Part shown: positions 35,837 through 44,739 of the stretch, piece by piece
How positions within the stretch are numbered: position 1 is the stretch's first letter
How the letters are laid out: the number at the start of each line of letters is the position of its first letter
Origin: Akkermansia muciniphila
GTDB lineage: Bacteria > Verrucomicrobiota > Verrucomicrobiia > Verrucomicrobiales > Akkermansiaceae
DNA length: 64,000 bases
Assembly: GCA_947624785.1 (NCBI GenBank)
Contig: CANQLV010000001.1
Coordinates: 124,001 to 188,000, forward strand
Direction of reading: 5' to 3'
Translations under genes and position numbers: made by a program
Notes under the pieces: model-generated
The model's input: the letters and a program-made list of their open reading frames with translations, nothing else
Database searches by the model: none
What the model was told of the DNA's origin: nothing

Positions 35837-37018
35837 ATGGCTGCAACACTTGACCTGCCCACCCTGGGCGCATTCTACCGCCGCCAGCTTCTGGAAGACG
35901 TTCTGCCGTTCTGGTTCCCCCGCGCCTACGATGAAAAGAACGGGGGCCTCTACCACTGCTTTGACGCGGACGGCACCCTGGTAGACACGGACAAATCCGT
36001 GTGGGCCCAGGGCCGTATGGCCTGGATGCTGCTGACCATGTACAACAGCATTGAGAAAAATCCGGACTGGCTCAAATGGGCGGAAAGCGCCCTGAACTTC
36101 CTGACGGCGAAATGCGTGGACCCTGCCGACGGCCGCATGTACTTCCATGTGGAGGCGGACGGAACCCCCATCCGCAAGCGCCGCTATGCGTACAGCGAAT
36201 CCTTTGCCGCCATCGCCTTTGCCGCTCATGCGAAAGCTGCAGGAAATGAAGAATCGGCGAAAGCCGCGCGCCACTGGTTCGACGTCTTCACGGACATCTG
36301 CTTCACCCCCGGCAAAATGGTTCCCAAATTCACCGGGAACCGTCCCACGACGGGACTGGGAACGCGCATGATCACGCTGGCAACCGCCCAGGAACTGCGC
36401 AAATATCTGGGTGACGAGGACGGCTTCTACACCGGATGGATCGACCGCTGCATCAACGACCTGCGTTCCCTGTTCATGAAGCCGAACCTCAAGGCCGTGA
36501 TGGAAGTGGTGAGCCCGGACGGCGCCATCATCGACCACTTTGACGAACGCACGCTCAATCCCGGCCACACTATTGAGGGCGGCTGGTTCGTGCTGGAGGA
36601 AGCCCGCTTCCGCGGCAACGATCCGGAACTCATCAAGGTGGGCTGCGACATGATTGACTGGGCTTTCGCGCGCGGGTGGGACAAGGAAAACGGCGGCCTG
36701 CTCTACTTTACGGACGTATACGGCAAGCCCGTCCAGGAATACTGGCACAACATGAAATTCTGGTGGCCGCACGATGAAGCGCTCATTGCCATGACGCTCG
36801 CCTACAAGCTCACCGGAGAGGAACGCTACGCCATCTGCCATGACATGGTGCACAACTGGGCTTTCTCCCACTTCCAGGACGTGCAGCACGGCGACTGGTT
36901 CGGCTACCTGAACAAGGACGGCTCCAAGGCAAACACCCTCAAGGGCAGCCTCTGGAAATCCTTCTTCCACCATCCCCGCGCCATGTGGTTCTGCGCCCAC
37001 TACTGCGGCGCCATTTAA
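35837..37018 (+). CDS. AGE-family epimerase, probable N-acylglucosamine 2-epimerase
   Basis: AGE enzymes interconvert N-acetylmannosamine and N-acetylglucosamine. The 393-residue protein has the alpha/alpha-toroid pattern: G-G-L-Y-H-C-F near the start, K-S-V-W-A-Q-G-R-M-A-W near residue 54, the conserved N-P-G-H-T-I-E-G-G-W, and the distal W-W-P-H-D-E-A-L-I-A, whose H and E are typical catalytic-site residues. It follows nanA by 15 bp, so the pair likely converts sialic acid to ManNAc and on to GlcNAc. A terminator follows directly. Confidence 0.9.
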   Translation: MAATLDLPTLGAFYRRQLLEDVLPFWFPRAYDEKNGGLYHCFDADGTLVDTDKSVWAQGRMAWMLLTMYNSIEKNPDWLKWAESALNFLTAKCVDPADGRMYFHVEADGTPIRKRRYAYSESFAAIAFAAHAKAAGNEESAKAARHWFDVFTDICFTPGKMVPKFTGNRPTTGLGTRMITLATAQELRKYLGDEDGFYTGWIDRCINDLRSLFMKPNLKAVMEVVSPDGAIIDHFDERTLNPGHTIEGGWFVLEEARFRGNDPELIKVGCDMIDWAFARGWDKENGGLLYFTDVYGKPVQEYWHNMKFWWPHDEALIAMTLAYKLTGEERYAICHDMVHNWAFSHFQDVQHGDWFGYLNKDGSKANTLKGSLWKSFFHHPRAMWFCAHYCGAI

Positions 37019-37044
37019 GGAAAAGCAAAACATGTTACTCTTAC

Positions 37045-37080
37045 TAAAAGCCGTTTGCCAAATATGACAAACGGCTTTTA
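37045..37080 (+). terminator. Rho-independent terminator after the nan pair
   Basis: A perfect 13-bp stem (37045-37057 with 37068-37080) encloses a 10-nt loop. The A-rich 5' flank and T-rich 3' flank make it bidirectional in form. Confidence 0.9.
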
Positions 37081-37222
37081 CTTTTTATCTGTCTTTCGAA
37101 TGAAGTTAATAGGAAATCTCTGCTGAAAAGGTATTCCAAAAAAATCCAGTCTGTTTTTATTTTCAGAGGATCAAAAACAATTGCTCCTCCTTCTGCGGTG
37201 TTTTATGATGCCGCTAACATGC

Positions 37223-37250
37223 TGGAAAAAGATCTGCACATCTTTTTCCA
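37223..37250. other. Stem-loop upstream of the DUF262 gene
   Basis: A perfect 11-bp stem (TGGAAAAAGAT with ATCTTTTTCCA) with a 6-nt loop lies 62 bp before the DUF262 start. No T-run follows in either direction, so it is not a standard terminator. It could be an operator or a leader-RNA structure. Confidence 0.45.
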
Positions 37251-37311
37251 TGAAAAGCACCCCCATGCTAAATAAGCTCAATAGTGGATGAAGCAATAAA
37301 AGAGAAATATC

Positions 37312-39123
37312 ATGACCGGTGAAAAATTCACGTTGATGCAATATTCCGTCAGCGCCATCTTGGGGCTGATAGAAGCGGAAGATTTCGTTATACCAGAAAT
37401 TCAGCGCCCCTTTGTCTGGAAACGAAGCCAAGTACGGGATTTAATTGATTCCTTATATAACGGCTACCCTACGGGTTATATCATTACTTGGAAGAATCCT
37501 GACGTGAAAACCAAGGATGGAGGAAAAGCCAACGGGAAAAAAGTACTTATCGACGGACAGCAACGTGTAACCGCCCTGATGGCCGCTATCGTCGGCAAGG
37601 AAGTCCTGGATGAAGATTTTAATAAAGACCGCGTCAAAATCGCCTTCAATCCTCTTGCTGATGATCCGAGCAAGCGTTTTGCGGTTCAAGACGCTTCTCA
37701 TTTAAAAGACAAACGGTGGATACCGGATATTTCCATCGTATTTGATGCCGATTTCGATGCGTTCGAGTTCTCCGTTGAATATTGTACCATCAATGAAGGA
37801 ATCAAACCCAACATAATCAATAAATCCATTGCCTCTCTAAAAGGAATCGCCAACAGGCAAATTGGCGTGATTGAGCTGGATGCTACATTGGATATTGATG
37901 AAGTAACTGAAATTTTCATTCGTATCAATTCCAAAGGAACGTCCCTCAGCCAATCAGACTTTGTCATGTCCAAGATGGCCGCGGACATGGAACATGAAGG
38001 CAGCATGATGCGTAAAACAGTAGACTATTTCTGCCATCTGGCCGTGAAACCTGATTTTTACTCCTTATTGATACGTGATGAGGAATTCCAGAATTCCAAG
38101 TATGCCGATAAAATTAAGTGGCTGGCCCATGATTATGATGACATTTACGATCCCGATTACGGCGATATGCTACGGGTATCATTCATGCACCAGTTCCGCA
38201 GAGGAAAACTTGCTGATTTGGTCAGCTTATTGTCCGGTAGGGATTTCGAAACCAAGGAATACCGGGATGATATCATAGCGGAATCCTACCGGAAACTGGA
38301 TGCCGGCATTGTACAATTTATCAACCAGCATAATTTTACACAATTTGTAATGGCCCTTAAGGGTGCAGGCTTTGTCTCCAGCAAACAGTTGAATTCACAA
38401 ATGACGTTGGATTTTGCTTACACTTTGTATTTGATGCTGCGGAGTGATCCAACCATTCCAAACGAACAAATCAAAAGGCATGTTCAAAAATGGTTCGTCC
38501 TTTCCACCCTAACTTCAAGATACATCGGATCTCCAGAGACACAGATGGACCGTGATATGCGCAATATCGAAGAAAAAGGCTTCCTGAATTTCAAAACAGA
38601 AGTGGAGGCCTCTGCCCTATCGGAAACATTTTGGACGGTCACGCTCCCTCAGAACCTGGAAACGTCTTCTGTAAACAGTCCCGCCTTCAATACCTTCCTT
38701 GCTGCTCAAATTAACCTGAATTGCAATTCCCTGCTGATGAAAGGAACCAAAGTCTCCGATCTCATTACCATTTCAGGAGACGTGCACCATATTTTTCCGC
38801 GCAATTATCTGAAAAAGAACGGCATTGATAATAAGACAAAATATAATCAGGTTGCCAATTATATCTATCTTGATACGCAGATAAATAAAGCCATTGGCGA
38901 CGATCCTCCCTCTGTCTATTTTGCCAAAGTGCAAGAGCAATGCGGGACTAAAGCCATTACACTCGGAAATATTTCCGACGAAGGAATGCTTTACCGCAAT
39001 CTGGAGGAAAATAGTATCCCTCAAAATATTGTCAGCATGAATATAACTGATTACGAATCATTCCTTCAAGAACGCCGCAAACTGATGGCGAAGCTGATGC
39101 AACGGTATTATCAGGAATTGTAG
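37312..39123 (+). CDS. DUF262 (GmrSD-like) protein with HNH-type C-terminal domain
   Basis: This 603-residue protein has the DUF262/GmrS-like N-terminus: I-P-E-I-Q-R-P-F-V-W near residue 28 and V-L-I-D-G-Q-Q-R-V-T-A-L near residue 77, a ParB/Srx-like nucleotide-binding motif. Near residue 488 there is D-V-H-H-I-F-P-R followed by N-Q-V-A-N-Y-I-Y-L and N-K-A-I-G-D, an HNH nuclease pattern typical of DUF1524. GmrSD enzymes are type IV restriction systems cutting modified phage DNA. Both halves are in one chain and no partner is nearby. Its AT-rich sequence differs from the neighbouring genes, a sign of transfer. Defence function is inferred. Confidence 0.85.
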   Translation: MTGEKFTLMQYSVSAILGLIEAEDFVIPEIQRPFVWKRSQVRDLIDSLYNGYPTGYIITWKNPDVKTKDGGKANGKKVLIDGQQRVTALMAAIVGKEVLDEDFNKDRVKIAFNPLADDPSKRFAVQDASHLKDKRWIPDISIVFDADFDAFEFSVEYCTINEGIKPNIINKSIASLKGIANRQIGVIELDATLDIDEVTEIFIRINSKGTSLSQSDFVMSKMAADMEHEGSMMRKTVDYFCHLAVKPDFYSLLIRDEEFQNSKYADKIKWLAHDYDDIYDPDYGDMLRVSFMHQFRRGKLADLVSLLSGRDFETKEYRDDIIAESYRKLDAGIVQFINQHNFTQFVMALKGAGFVSSKQLNSQMTLDFAYTLYLMLRSDPTIPNEQIKRHVQKWFVLSTLTSRYIGSPETQMDRDMRNIEEKGFLNFKTEVEASALSETFWTVTLPQNLETSSVNSPAFNTFLAAQINLNCNSLLMKGTKVSDLITISGDVHHIFPRNYLKKNGIDNKTKYNQVANYIYLDTQINKAIGDDPPSVYFAKVQEQCGTKAITLGNISDEGMLYRNLEENSIPQNIVSMNITDYESFLQERRKLMAKLMQRYYQEL

Positions 39124-39159
39124 ATCATGCTCCTGTAATATAATAAATTTATAAACCGG

Positions 39160-39786
39160 TTAAGGATAGACGATATCCTCCGTCCGCACCACCACGTCGC
39201 CGGGGTCCAGCATGGCGTTAATCAGGGAACAGAACCGGAATTTTCCTATATCCTCCACTTTCATGGAACGTTTTTCAATGGCTCCGCACGCCAGAAGGAA
39301 TGCACGCTTGGTGCCGGGAAGCAGAAAAGTTTCCGGAGTCACCCAGGAGGAACCGTCCCCGAACACGACGTTGCTGTACCGCGTATCCGTCACCAGCCCG
39401 TGCTGGAGAATCAGCACTTCCTCATCCTCTCCCAATCCCAGCCCCGCCGCCTGAAGCGCTGCCCTGTCCTCCCACTTGCAGGAGTAATCCATCTGCGGAA
39501 TTTCCACGCACGCCAGCCTTTTCACCAGACGGGGACGGTAAGGTTCAAAAACGGGCTGCCGTACCCTGCCCCGCATATCATACGTGATATGGCATTTGTA
39601 AATGCCGCGGCCTTCCGGACCCGGACAGGCCGACAGCACGGAGGCCAGATCGGGGACGGCGGAGCCTTCCGCTCCGTGAAGGTTCATGGCGGCTTCCACC
39701 CTCCGCTGATGCCAGGGAAGCAGGCAGGGAGCGCCATCCTCCCATTTGACGGTTTCAAAAATCAAACGGCACATAAACTTTGGCAA
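39160..39786 (-). CDS. pabC: Aminodeoxychorismate lyase-like class IV aminotransferase
   Basis: PabC converts aminodeoxychorismate to p-aminobenzoate and pyruvate for folate synthesis. This 208-residue protein is short for the fold class but has its key parts: the PLP Lys in M-D-Y-S-C-K-W-E-D near residue 102, V-T-D-T-R-Y-S-N-V-V-F in the later half (family form E-x-S-x-N), and T-P-E-T-F-L-L-P-G-T-K-R. It overlaps the 3' end of pabB by 32 bp, so translation is probably coupled. The neighbours make the folate assignment convincing. A second start at residue 5 is possible. Confidence 0.85.
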   Translation of the reverse strand: MPKFMCRLIFETVKWEDGAPCLLPWHQRRVEAAMNLHGAEGSAVPDLASVLSACPGPEGRGIYKCHITYDMRGRVRQPVFEPYRPRLVKRLACVEIPQMDYSCKWEDRAALQAAGLGLGEDEEVLILQHGLVTDTRYSNVVFGDGSSWVTPETFLLPGTKRAFLLACGAIEKRSMKVEDIGKFRFCSLINAMLDPGDVVVRTEDIVYP

Positions 39787-40771
39787 TAGCTTCCCGGTAT
39801 TCGTCCTCCATGCGGCTCATGACGGTGATGCCGCCTCCGCTTTTGTATACCATTCCCTGTTCATCCTCTTCCATGAAGCGGATGGCGACGGCGGAATCCA
39901 AATCCCGCCCGTTGAAGAAACCGAAAACCCCGGTATAAAATCCCCGTTCCATATCCTCCGCCTCTGCAATAGCGCGGCAGGTGGCCTCCTTGGGCGCTCC
40001 GGTCACACTCCCGGCGGGCAGCAGCTTCAGCAGGATTTCCCCCAGGCGGGAATGCCAGTCTTCCGGCAGGCGGCCTGAAATCTCGGAACTGCATTGCAGA
40101 ATGGTTCCTCCGCGCGTTTCCACCGGGCTGATGTAGCGGTAGCGCCTGACCTGCACATCTGCCGCCACCATGGAAAGATCATTGCGCATCAGGTCCACAA
40201 TGGTGGCGGATTCCCGGTTTTCCTTTTCATCCGTCTCCAGCCAGTGGCGGGCTTCCTGCGTGGAGGCGGGAGCCGTTCCCTTCATCGGAAACGTGGAAAT
40301 GGACCGCCCGCGTACCGTGACAAACGGTTCCGGAGAGAAGCAGACGCAGCCGCGGCCATGCACGCCGGGAACACGGGCGTCCGGCCCCAGCAGCATCCGG
40401 TAGGGAGCCCGGGCGAACCGGAACAGATGGCGAAGCGTCAGATTGGTTTCCACGGGGGTAGCCACGCATAAATTCAGCAGGTAGGAGTCTCCCCTCATCA
40501 GATGGTTCCGGACGGAGGCGAAGGACGCCGCATACCGGGCCATGGAACAGGGAGAAGGAATGAACCGCAGCCGTTCCGGGAGCGGCGGCCAGTTGCCCTG
40601 CTCCCCCATGCCTCCCAGCGGCAGGGAAAAAGCCGCCATGCGTTCCACCCCCGTTTCCGGAAGCTCAAACAGGAGGTTGTGCTCCAGATCATGGGAAATC
40701 ACGAAGAAGAACGGACGTTCCGCACGGCCCAGGGCATTCATGCGGCGGATGGTTTCTTCCCGTGTGTACAT
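39755..40771 (-). CDS. pabB: Aminodeoxychorismate synthase component I
   Basis: PabB aminates chorismate with ammonia from PabA. The 338-residue protein is the compact chorismate-binding domain without the long N-terminal extension. F-P-M-K-G-T-A-P carries the Lys typical of PabB (anthranilate synthase has Ala there). Further motifs are V-D-L-M-R-N-D-L-S, T-R-G-G-T-I-L-Q, and P-A-G-S-V-T-G-A-P-K. F-Y-T-G-V-F-G-F is near the end. It diverges from pabA across only 30 bp and overlaps pabC. Confidence 0.93.
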   Translation of the reverse strand: MYTREETIRRMNALGRAERPFFFVISHDLEHNLLFELPETGVERMAAFSLPLGGMGEQGNWPPLPERLRFIPSPCSMARYAASFASVRNHLMRGDSYLLNLCVATPVETNLTLRHLFRFARAPYRMLLGPDARVPGVHGRGCVCFSPEPFVTVRGRSISTFPMKGTAPASTQEARHWLETDEKENRESATIVDLMRNDLSMVAADVQVRRYRYISPVETRGGTILQCSSEISGRLPEDWHSRLGEILLKLLPAGSVTGAPKEATCRAIAEAEDMERGFYTGVFGFFNGRDLDSAVAIRFMEEDEQGMVYKSGGGITVMSRMEDEYREAIAKVYVPFDF

Positions 40772-40801
40772 TGGCGGAAATTATTTTATCATGTGCGCGC
40801 C

Positions 40802-41452
40802 ATGAGTCAACCGAACGTCTGGATCATCGACCACCGGGATTCCTTTACCTGGAATCTCGCGGAACTCGTCAGAGTAACGGGAATGGCCGTTCCGCGCGTG
40901 GTCTCCAACTATTCGCCGGAACTGGAACAGGCGGTTCAGGCGGGAGAAAAATTCATCCTGTCCCCCGGGCCCGGAACGGTGGAGGACGCGTGCCACCGGG
41001 CAACTTTCCGCCTTCTGGACCGCCTGCCCCCCAGCACTCCGGTGCTGGGCGTATGCCTGGGGCACCAGATCCTGGGCATCCGCTTCGGAGCCCGGCTGGA
41101 ACATCTCTCCCAGCCGCTTCACGGGGTCCGTGAACCCATATTCCGGACGGGGCGCTGTCCCGTCCTGGAGGGGCTGCCGGAAGAATTCCCCGCAGGCCTG
41201 TACCATTCCTGGCGTCTTGCCGCCACCCCCTGGCCGGAGGAACTGGTCGTCACCGCGAGGGATTCCGGGGGAAACATTCAGGCCATCCGCCACAGAAGCC
41301 GCCCCTTTTACGGCATCCAGTTTCATCCGGAATCCATTCTGACGCCGGACGGGAAGTCCCTGCTCCGGAATTTCCTGTCTCTTCCGGCAAATGCGGTTGA
41401 GGGGAGTCCGGCATCAAACGAATTAATGATCCACAGCCAGCATCAGGGATGA
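40802..41452 (+). CDS. pabA: Aminodeoxychorismate synthase glutamine amidotransferase
   Basis: PabA releases ammonia from glutamine for PabB. The 216-residue class I amidotransferase has the nucleophile Cys in L-G-V-C-L-G-H-Q and the His-Glu pair in Q-F-H-P-E-S-I. It starts W-I-I-D-H-R-D-S-F-T-W-N and contains S-P-G-P-G-T and Y-H-S-W. The ATG at 40802 gives the family length; the longer frame upstream runs through pabB in antisense. The 30-bp gap to pabB means each promoter must overlap the other gene's 5' end. Confidence 0.93.
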   Translation: MSQPNVWIIDHRDSFTWNLAELVRVTGMAVPRVVSNYSPELEQAVQAGEKFILSPGPGTVEDACHRATFRLLDRLPPSTPVLGVCLGHQILGIRFGARLEHLSQPLHGVREPIFRTGRCPVLEGLPEEFPAGLYHSWRLAATPWPEELVVTARDSGGNIQAIRHRSRPFYGIQFHPESILTPDGKSLLRNFLSLPANAVEGSPASNELMIHSQHQG

Positions 41453-41536
41453 ACGGGAGGAGGCCGGAAAGTGTCTCATTCCTGTATCATCCCGGCTCAT
41501 TGCCGGGCCGTTTCAGATATAACGTTTTTCACTCTC

Positions 41537-42673
41537 ATGAACGCACAGGACGAACTCAAGATCAGGGACATGGAAATTCTGTTCCAGCCTTTTCATTCAC
41601 GCAAGCTCGACACTCCCACCCGCATCGTTCTTCCGGCCATGACGCGGGGATTTTCTCCCAGCGGGGTTCCCACGGACCAGGTGGCCGCCTATTACAAGAG
41701 CCGGGCAAAACATGAAGTAGGGCTCATCATCACGGAGGGCACCTTTATTGACGAACCCAGCGCCTCCCCTTCCTCCAATTACCCCAATTTCTTCGGCGGA
41801 GCCTCCCTGCGGGGATGGAAAAAGGTGTTGGAAGCCGTTCATGCCACGGACTGCAAAATAGCCCCCCAGCTCTGGCACGTGGGCATGGCCCGGCCCTTCA
41901 AGGGAGAAAACCTGCCCAATCCGGAACTGCCTCCCATCGGACCATCCGGAATTGACGTGAACACGCTGGAACGAACGGCGGAGCCCATGAGCATCGCCAA
42001 GATTGAGGAAGTCATCGACGCTTTCGCGCGCGCCGCGGCGGATGCCAAACGGCTGGGCTTTGACGGTGTGGAACTGCATGGAGCGCATGGCTACCTGATC
42101 GACCAGTTTTTCTGGAAGGAGACCAACAGGCGCACAGACGAATACGGCGGAGACCTGGTGGGCCGCACCCGTTTTGCCAGCAGCGTCATCCATGCCGTAC
42201 GCAAGGCGGTCGGCAGCCAGTTCCCCATCATCTTCCGCTTCTCCCAATGGAAAACCGGCCATTACGATGCCAGGCTGGCGCACACCCCCGTGGAACTGGA
42301 AGATTTTCTGACACCCCTGACGGAAGCGGGCGTGGACATTTTTGACTGCTCCACGCGCCGGTTCTGGGAACCGGAGTTTGAAGGTTCCCGCCTCAACCTG
42401 GCCGGCTGGACCAAGAAGCTCACTGGAAAGCCCACTATCTCCGTCGGTTCCGTGGGACTCAAGGGGGATTTTACGAATGCCTTTGACGGCGGCCCGGAAG
42501 CGGAGACCGCCAGTGTGGAACCACTGGTGGAACGGCTGAAAGCCGGGGAGTTTGACCTCATTGCCGTAGGCCGCGCATTGCTGGCGGATGCGGAATGGGC
42601 GGAAAAAATACGCCACGCCCGTGAAAAGGACATTCACCTGTTCACGAAAGAAGACCTGAAAACGCTGAAATAG
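41537..42673 (+). CDS. Old yellow enzyme family NADH:flavin oxidoreductase
   Basis: This 378-residue FMN enzyme reduces activated C=C bonds; the physiological substrate is unknown. Motifs: L-F-Q-P-F then T-R-I-V-L-P-A-M-T-R-G, F at P-Q-L-W-H-V-G near residue 112, G-V-E-L-H-G-A-H-G-Y-L-I-D-Q-F, T-N-R-R-T-D-E-Y-G-G, and V-G-R-A-L-L-A-D near the end. H-G-A-H holds the substrate-binding His residues. The ATG at 41537 fits the family N-terminus. It lies 84 bp after pabA and is convergent with the YwaF-type gene. Confidence 0.92.
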   Translation: MNAQDELKIRDMEILFQPFHSRKLDTPTRIVLPAMTRGFSPSGVPTDQVAAYYKSRAKHEVGLIITEGTFIDEPSASPSSNYPNFFGGASLRGWKKVLEAVHATDCKIAPQLWHVGMARPFKGENLPNPELPPIGPSGIDVNTLERTAEPMSIAKIEEVIDAFARAAADAKRLGFDGVELHGAHGYLIDQFFWKETNRRTDEYGGDLVGRTRFASSVIHAVRKAVGSQFPIIFRFSQWKTGHYDARLAHTPVELEDFLTPLTEAGVDIFDCSTRRFWEPEFEGSRLNLAGWTKKLTGKPTISVGSVGLKGDFTNAFDGGPEAETASVEPLVERLKAGEFDLIAVGRALLADAEWAEKIRHAREKDIHLFTKEDLKTLK

Positions 42674-42735
42674 GAACCGATGAGGCGCCGGATCTACGGA
42701 GGAAGAGATGCGGAAACGCTGTACTCACGCCCTGC

Positions 42736-43428
42736 CTACTTTTTCCTGAGGCGGACAGTCAGGTACAGCAGCCGCAGAACGGCCAGGGCCGGAAGCTGGA
42801 GTGTCAGCAGATACCACGGAGCGGGGCCGAAATACTCCAGCGCGGTCCCGGCAGGAGCATAACGGGTAAAACCGTAATTCGTCCCAAGCCAGATGTTCAC
42901 CGGAATAATCAGAAGCAGGTAGGCGTCGCACAGGCCCAGCGTTTTCACATCATCCCACGGACTCGCGCGCCATCGCAAGACGACGGGAAGATAAAGGGCG
43001 GAAATCAATAAAAGCCCGTGCCCCACAAAGAAGGCGAAGAACGCGGCGGAGGGAAAGCCGTCGTGAAGCATGGGGGTAATCAGTCCCTGGACGCTCGCCG
43101 TCAGCACGCCGAAATACGCCACGGCGCACGCCCAAGGCTTGCGGAACCACAGGGCGATAAAGCACACCAGCGTCATCAGGCTGCAAAAGTGCAGCGGAAG
43201 CCTGTCCTGCCAGGGCTCCCAGTGTTCCCTAACAATGCGCCCGAACGTTTCAATCAGGAAGGTCAGAAGAAAGACGGCGCCCAGCGCCTTCCCGATCAGC
43301 ACGCGTTTTTCCATCCTGAGCCTCCGGCAGCCCCACAGGAGCCCCCCCGCGGCCAGAGCCACGACGCCCAGGGCCGCCCAGTGCGGCAGGCTCCAGCGGA
43401 TAAACAGGGGTGCCATTTCTCCAGACAT
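42736..43428 (-). CDS. YwaF/TIGR02206-type integral membrane protein, copy 1
   Basis: This 230-residue protein has about six to seven membrane helices. The pattern P-L-H-F-C-S-L-M-T near residue 87, F-F-V-G-H-G-L, and N-I-W-L-G-T-N-Y-G-F fits the TIGR02206 family, whose function is unknown. A second copy lies at 61948-62667 with the same motifs. The chosen ATG at 43428 begins close to the first helix. It follows the flavoprotein gene by 10 bp on the same strand, so it may be the third gene of an operon beginning with the amidotransferase. Confidence 0.82.
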   Translation of the reverse strand: MSGEMAPLFIRWSLPHWAALGVVALAAGGLLWGCRRLRMEKRVLIGKALGAVFLLTFLIETFGRIVREHWEPWQDRLPLHFCSLMTLVCFIALWFRKPWACAVAYFGVLTASVQGLITPMLHDGFPSAAFFAFFVGHGLLLISALYLPVVLRWRASPWDDVKTLGLCDAYLLLIIPVNIWLGTNYGFTRYAPAGTALEYFGPAPWYLLTLQLPALAVLRLLYLTVRLRKK

Positions 43429-43438
43429 ACAAAATCCG

Positions 43439-43930
43439 TCAACAGGCGGGAGGAGGTTCCGGACACGCATGAAGCTTGCCGCTGATGGATTCCACCCTGA
43501 GACGCAGAACATCTACGGCGCGGACCATGCCGGGGGTAAAAGCCGCCTCCCGCCCCGTCTGGTGCAGCATGATGCGGCTCAAGGCATGGATTTTTTCCTC
43601 ATCCTCCCGCAGGAACTCGACGACGCCCCGGCCCATGACGCAGCCGTAGGCATAACTGTACCGGCACGGGGTATCCCCCTCCATCAGCACATGGTCCCCG
43701 TCCATCTCAAAAGAGGCCTCGGGGCGGCTTTGCAGGATATCCAGCTTCCTCCCTTCCCGGGCGCAGTGGAAAAATAGATTCAGGGAACCATCCCGTTCTT
43801 CATAACCGAAATTGAGGGGCACTACGTACACCTCCCTGCCGTCCCACAATCCCAGGCGGCACACCTTGAACCGGGCGATCATATCCAGCAAATCCGCGTG
43901 CCGGGTTACTTCCCTGTCTTTTCTTCTCAT
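43439..43930 (-). CDS. Pyridoxamine 5'-phosphate oxidase family protein, NimA-like
   Basis: This 163-residue protein has the split-barrel flavin fold of NimA-type proteins: R-R-K-D-R-E-V near the start, L-G-L-W-D-G-R-E-V-Y-V-V-P-L-N-F-G-Y-E, F-F-H-C-A-R-E-G-R-K-L-D, and Y-S-Y-A-Y-G-C-V-M-G-R-G. Some relatives reduce nitroimidazoles; the native role is usually unknown. Its ATG overlaps the stop of the upstream amidotransferase gene by four bases (ATGA), indicating translational coupling. Confidence 0.85.
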   Translation of the reverse strand: MRRKDREVTRHADLLDMIARFKVCRLGLWDGREVYVVPLNFGYEERDGSLNLFFHCAREGRKLDILQSRPEASFEMDGDHVLMEGDTPCRYSYAYGCVMGRGVVEFLREDEEKIHALSRIMLHQTGREAAFTPGMVRAVDVLRLRVESISGKLHACPEPPPAC

Positions 43931-44643
43931 AAGCCGGCAGCCTCCATCCATTCATTCATGCAAAGCGCGGCGCGCCCGGCCAGCAGGGTCCCGTTCCGTA
44001 CGGAAGCCGCCCGGAGCCCGCAAATATCCGTCCCGGCGGCCATCAATTCACAGGCATGCCCGGTCAGCCACTCCTCCATCCGGGAAACGTCCGCCTCCAC
44101 ATGAAACTGGAGGGCCAGCGCATGCTTCCCTGCGCAAAAGGCCTGATGCGGCGTCATCTCCGTGGACGCCAGCAGACGCGCTCCGGAAGGCACGTCAAAC
44201 GTATCCCCATGCCAATGCAGAACGGGTGTTCCCTCCAAATGGCGGAGAGGAGACAGGCGGCCGGCCTCCGTCAGGGATACGGGCCCCCACCCTATTTCTC
44301 TGGCCGTACCGGGATAAACCCGGGCGCCGAGGGCATGGGCCATCATTTGAGCGCCAAGGCAGACGCCCAGCAAAGGCAGTTGACGCTCCAAACGCATGCG
44401 GACCAAATCCAGCTCCGTCTTCAGATAGGGATACCGTTCCACATCCCCCACCCCCACGGGACCGCCCAGCACTACGCAACAATCAGCCTCCAGCCACTCC
44501 TGAACGGAAGGATACGGAGCGCCTGCCTGGACGTACCGGATTTGAAATCCCCTGGTCCTGAAAAGGGGCTCCAGCGTGCCGAGATCTTCAAAAGCCACAT
44601 GGCAAAGGGCCACGCAGGTACGGGAGTGGGAACGGCTACTCAT
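43927..44643 (-). CDS. Class I glutamine amidotransferase-like protein
   Basis: This 238-residue standalone amidotransferase domain resembles the GMP synthase-like group. The nucleophile Cys lies in L-L-G-V-C-L-G-A-Q-M-M-A near residue 95, and the His-Glu pair in L-Q-F-H-V-E-A. V-L-G-G-P-V-G-V and V-L-H-W-H-G-D-T-F are also typical. The ammonia acceptor is unknown; some relatives act on peptides or gamma-glutamyl compounds instead. It heads a minus-strand operon with the NimA-like and YwaF-type genes. Confidence 0.85.
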   Translation of the reverse strand: MSSRSHSRTCVALCHVAFEDLGTLEPLFRTRGFQIRYVQAGAPYPSVQEWLEADCCVVLGGPVGVGDVERYPYLKTELDLVRMRLERQLPLLGVCLGAQMMAHALGARVYPGTAREIGWGPVSLTEAGRLSPLRHLEGTPVLHWHGDTFDVPSGARLLASTEMTPHQAFCAGKHALALQFHVEADVSRMEEWLTGHACELMAAGTDICGLRAASVRNGTLLAGRAALCMNEWMEAAGL

Positions 44644-44739
44644 GGCAACGGAGGAATGGACCGCAACAGGAATATAGAAAAAAATCCTCCGGGAAAAGCT
44701 TTTTACCGCCTTCCGTCCGCATTTCCGGGACCATGGAAA

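Noticed and set aside
37219..37255. Hairpin before the DUF262 gene as a terminator
   Set aside because: No T-run follows on either strand; kept only as a possible regulatory stem-loop.
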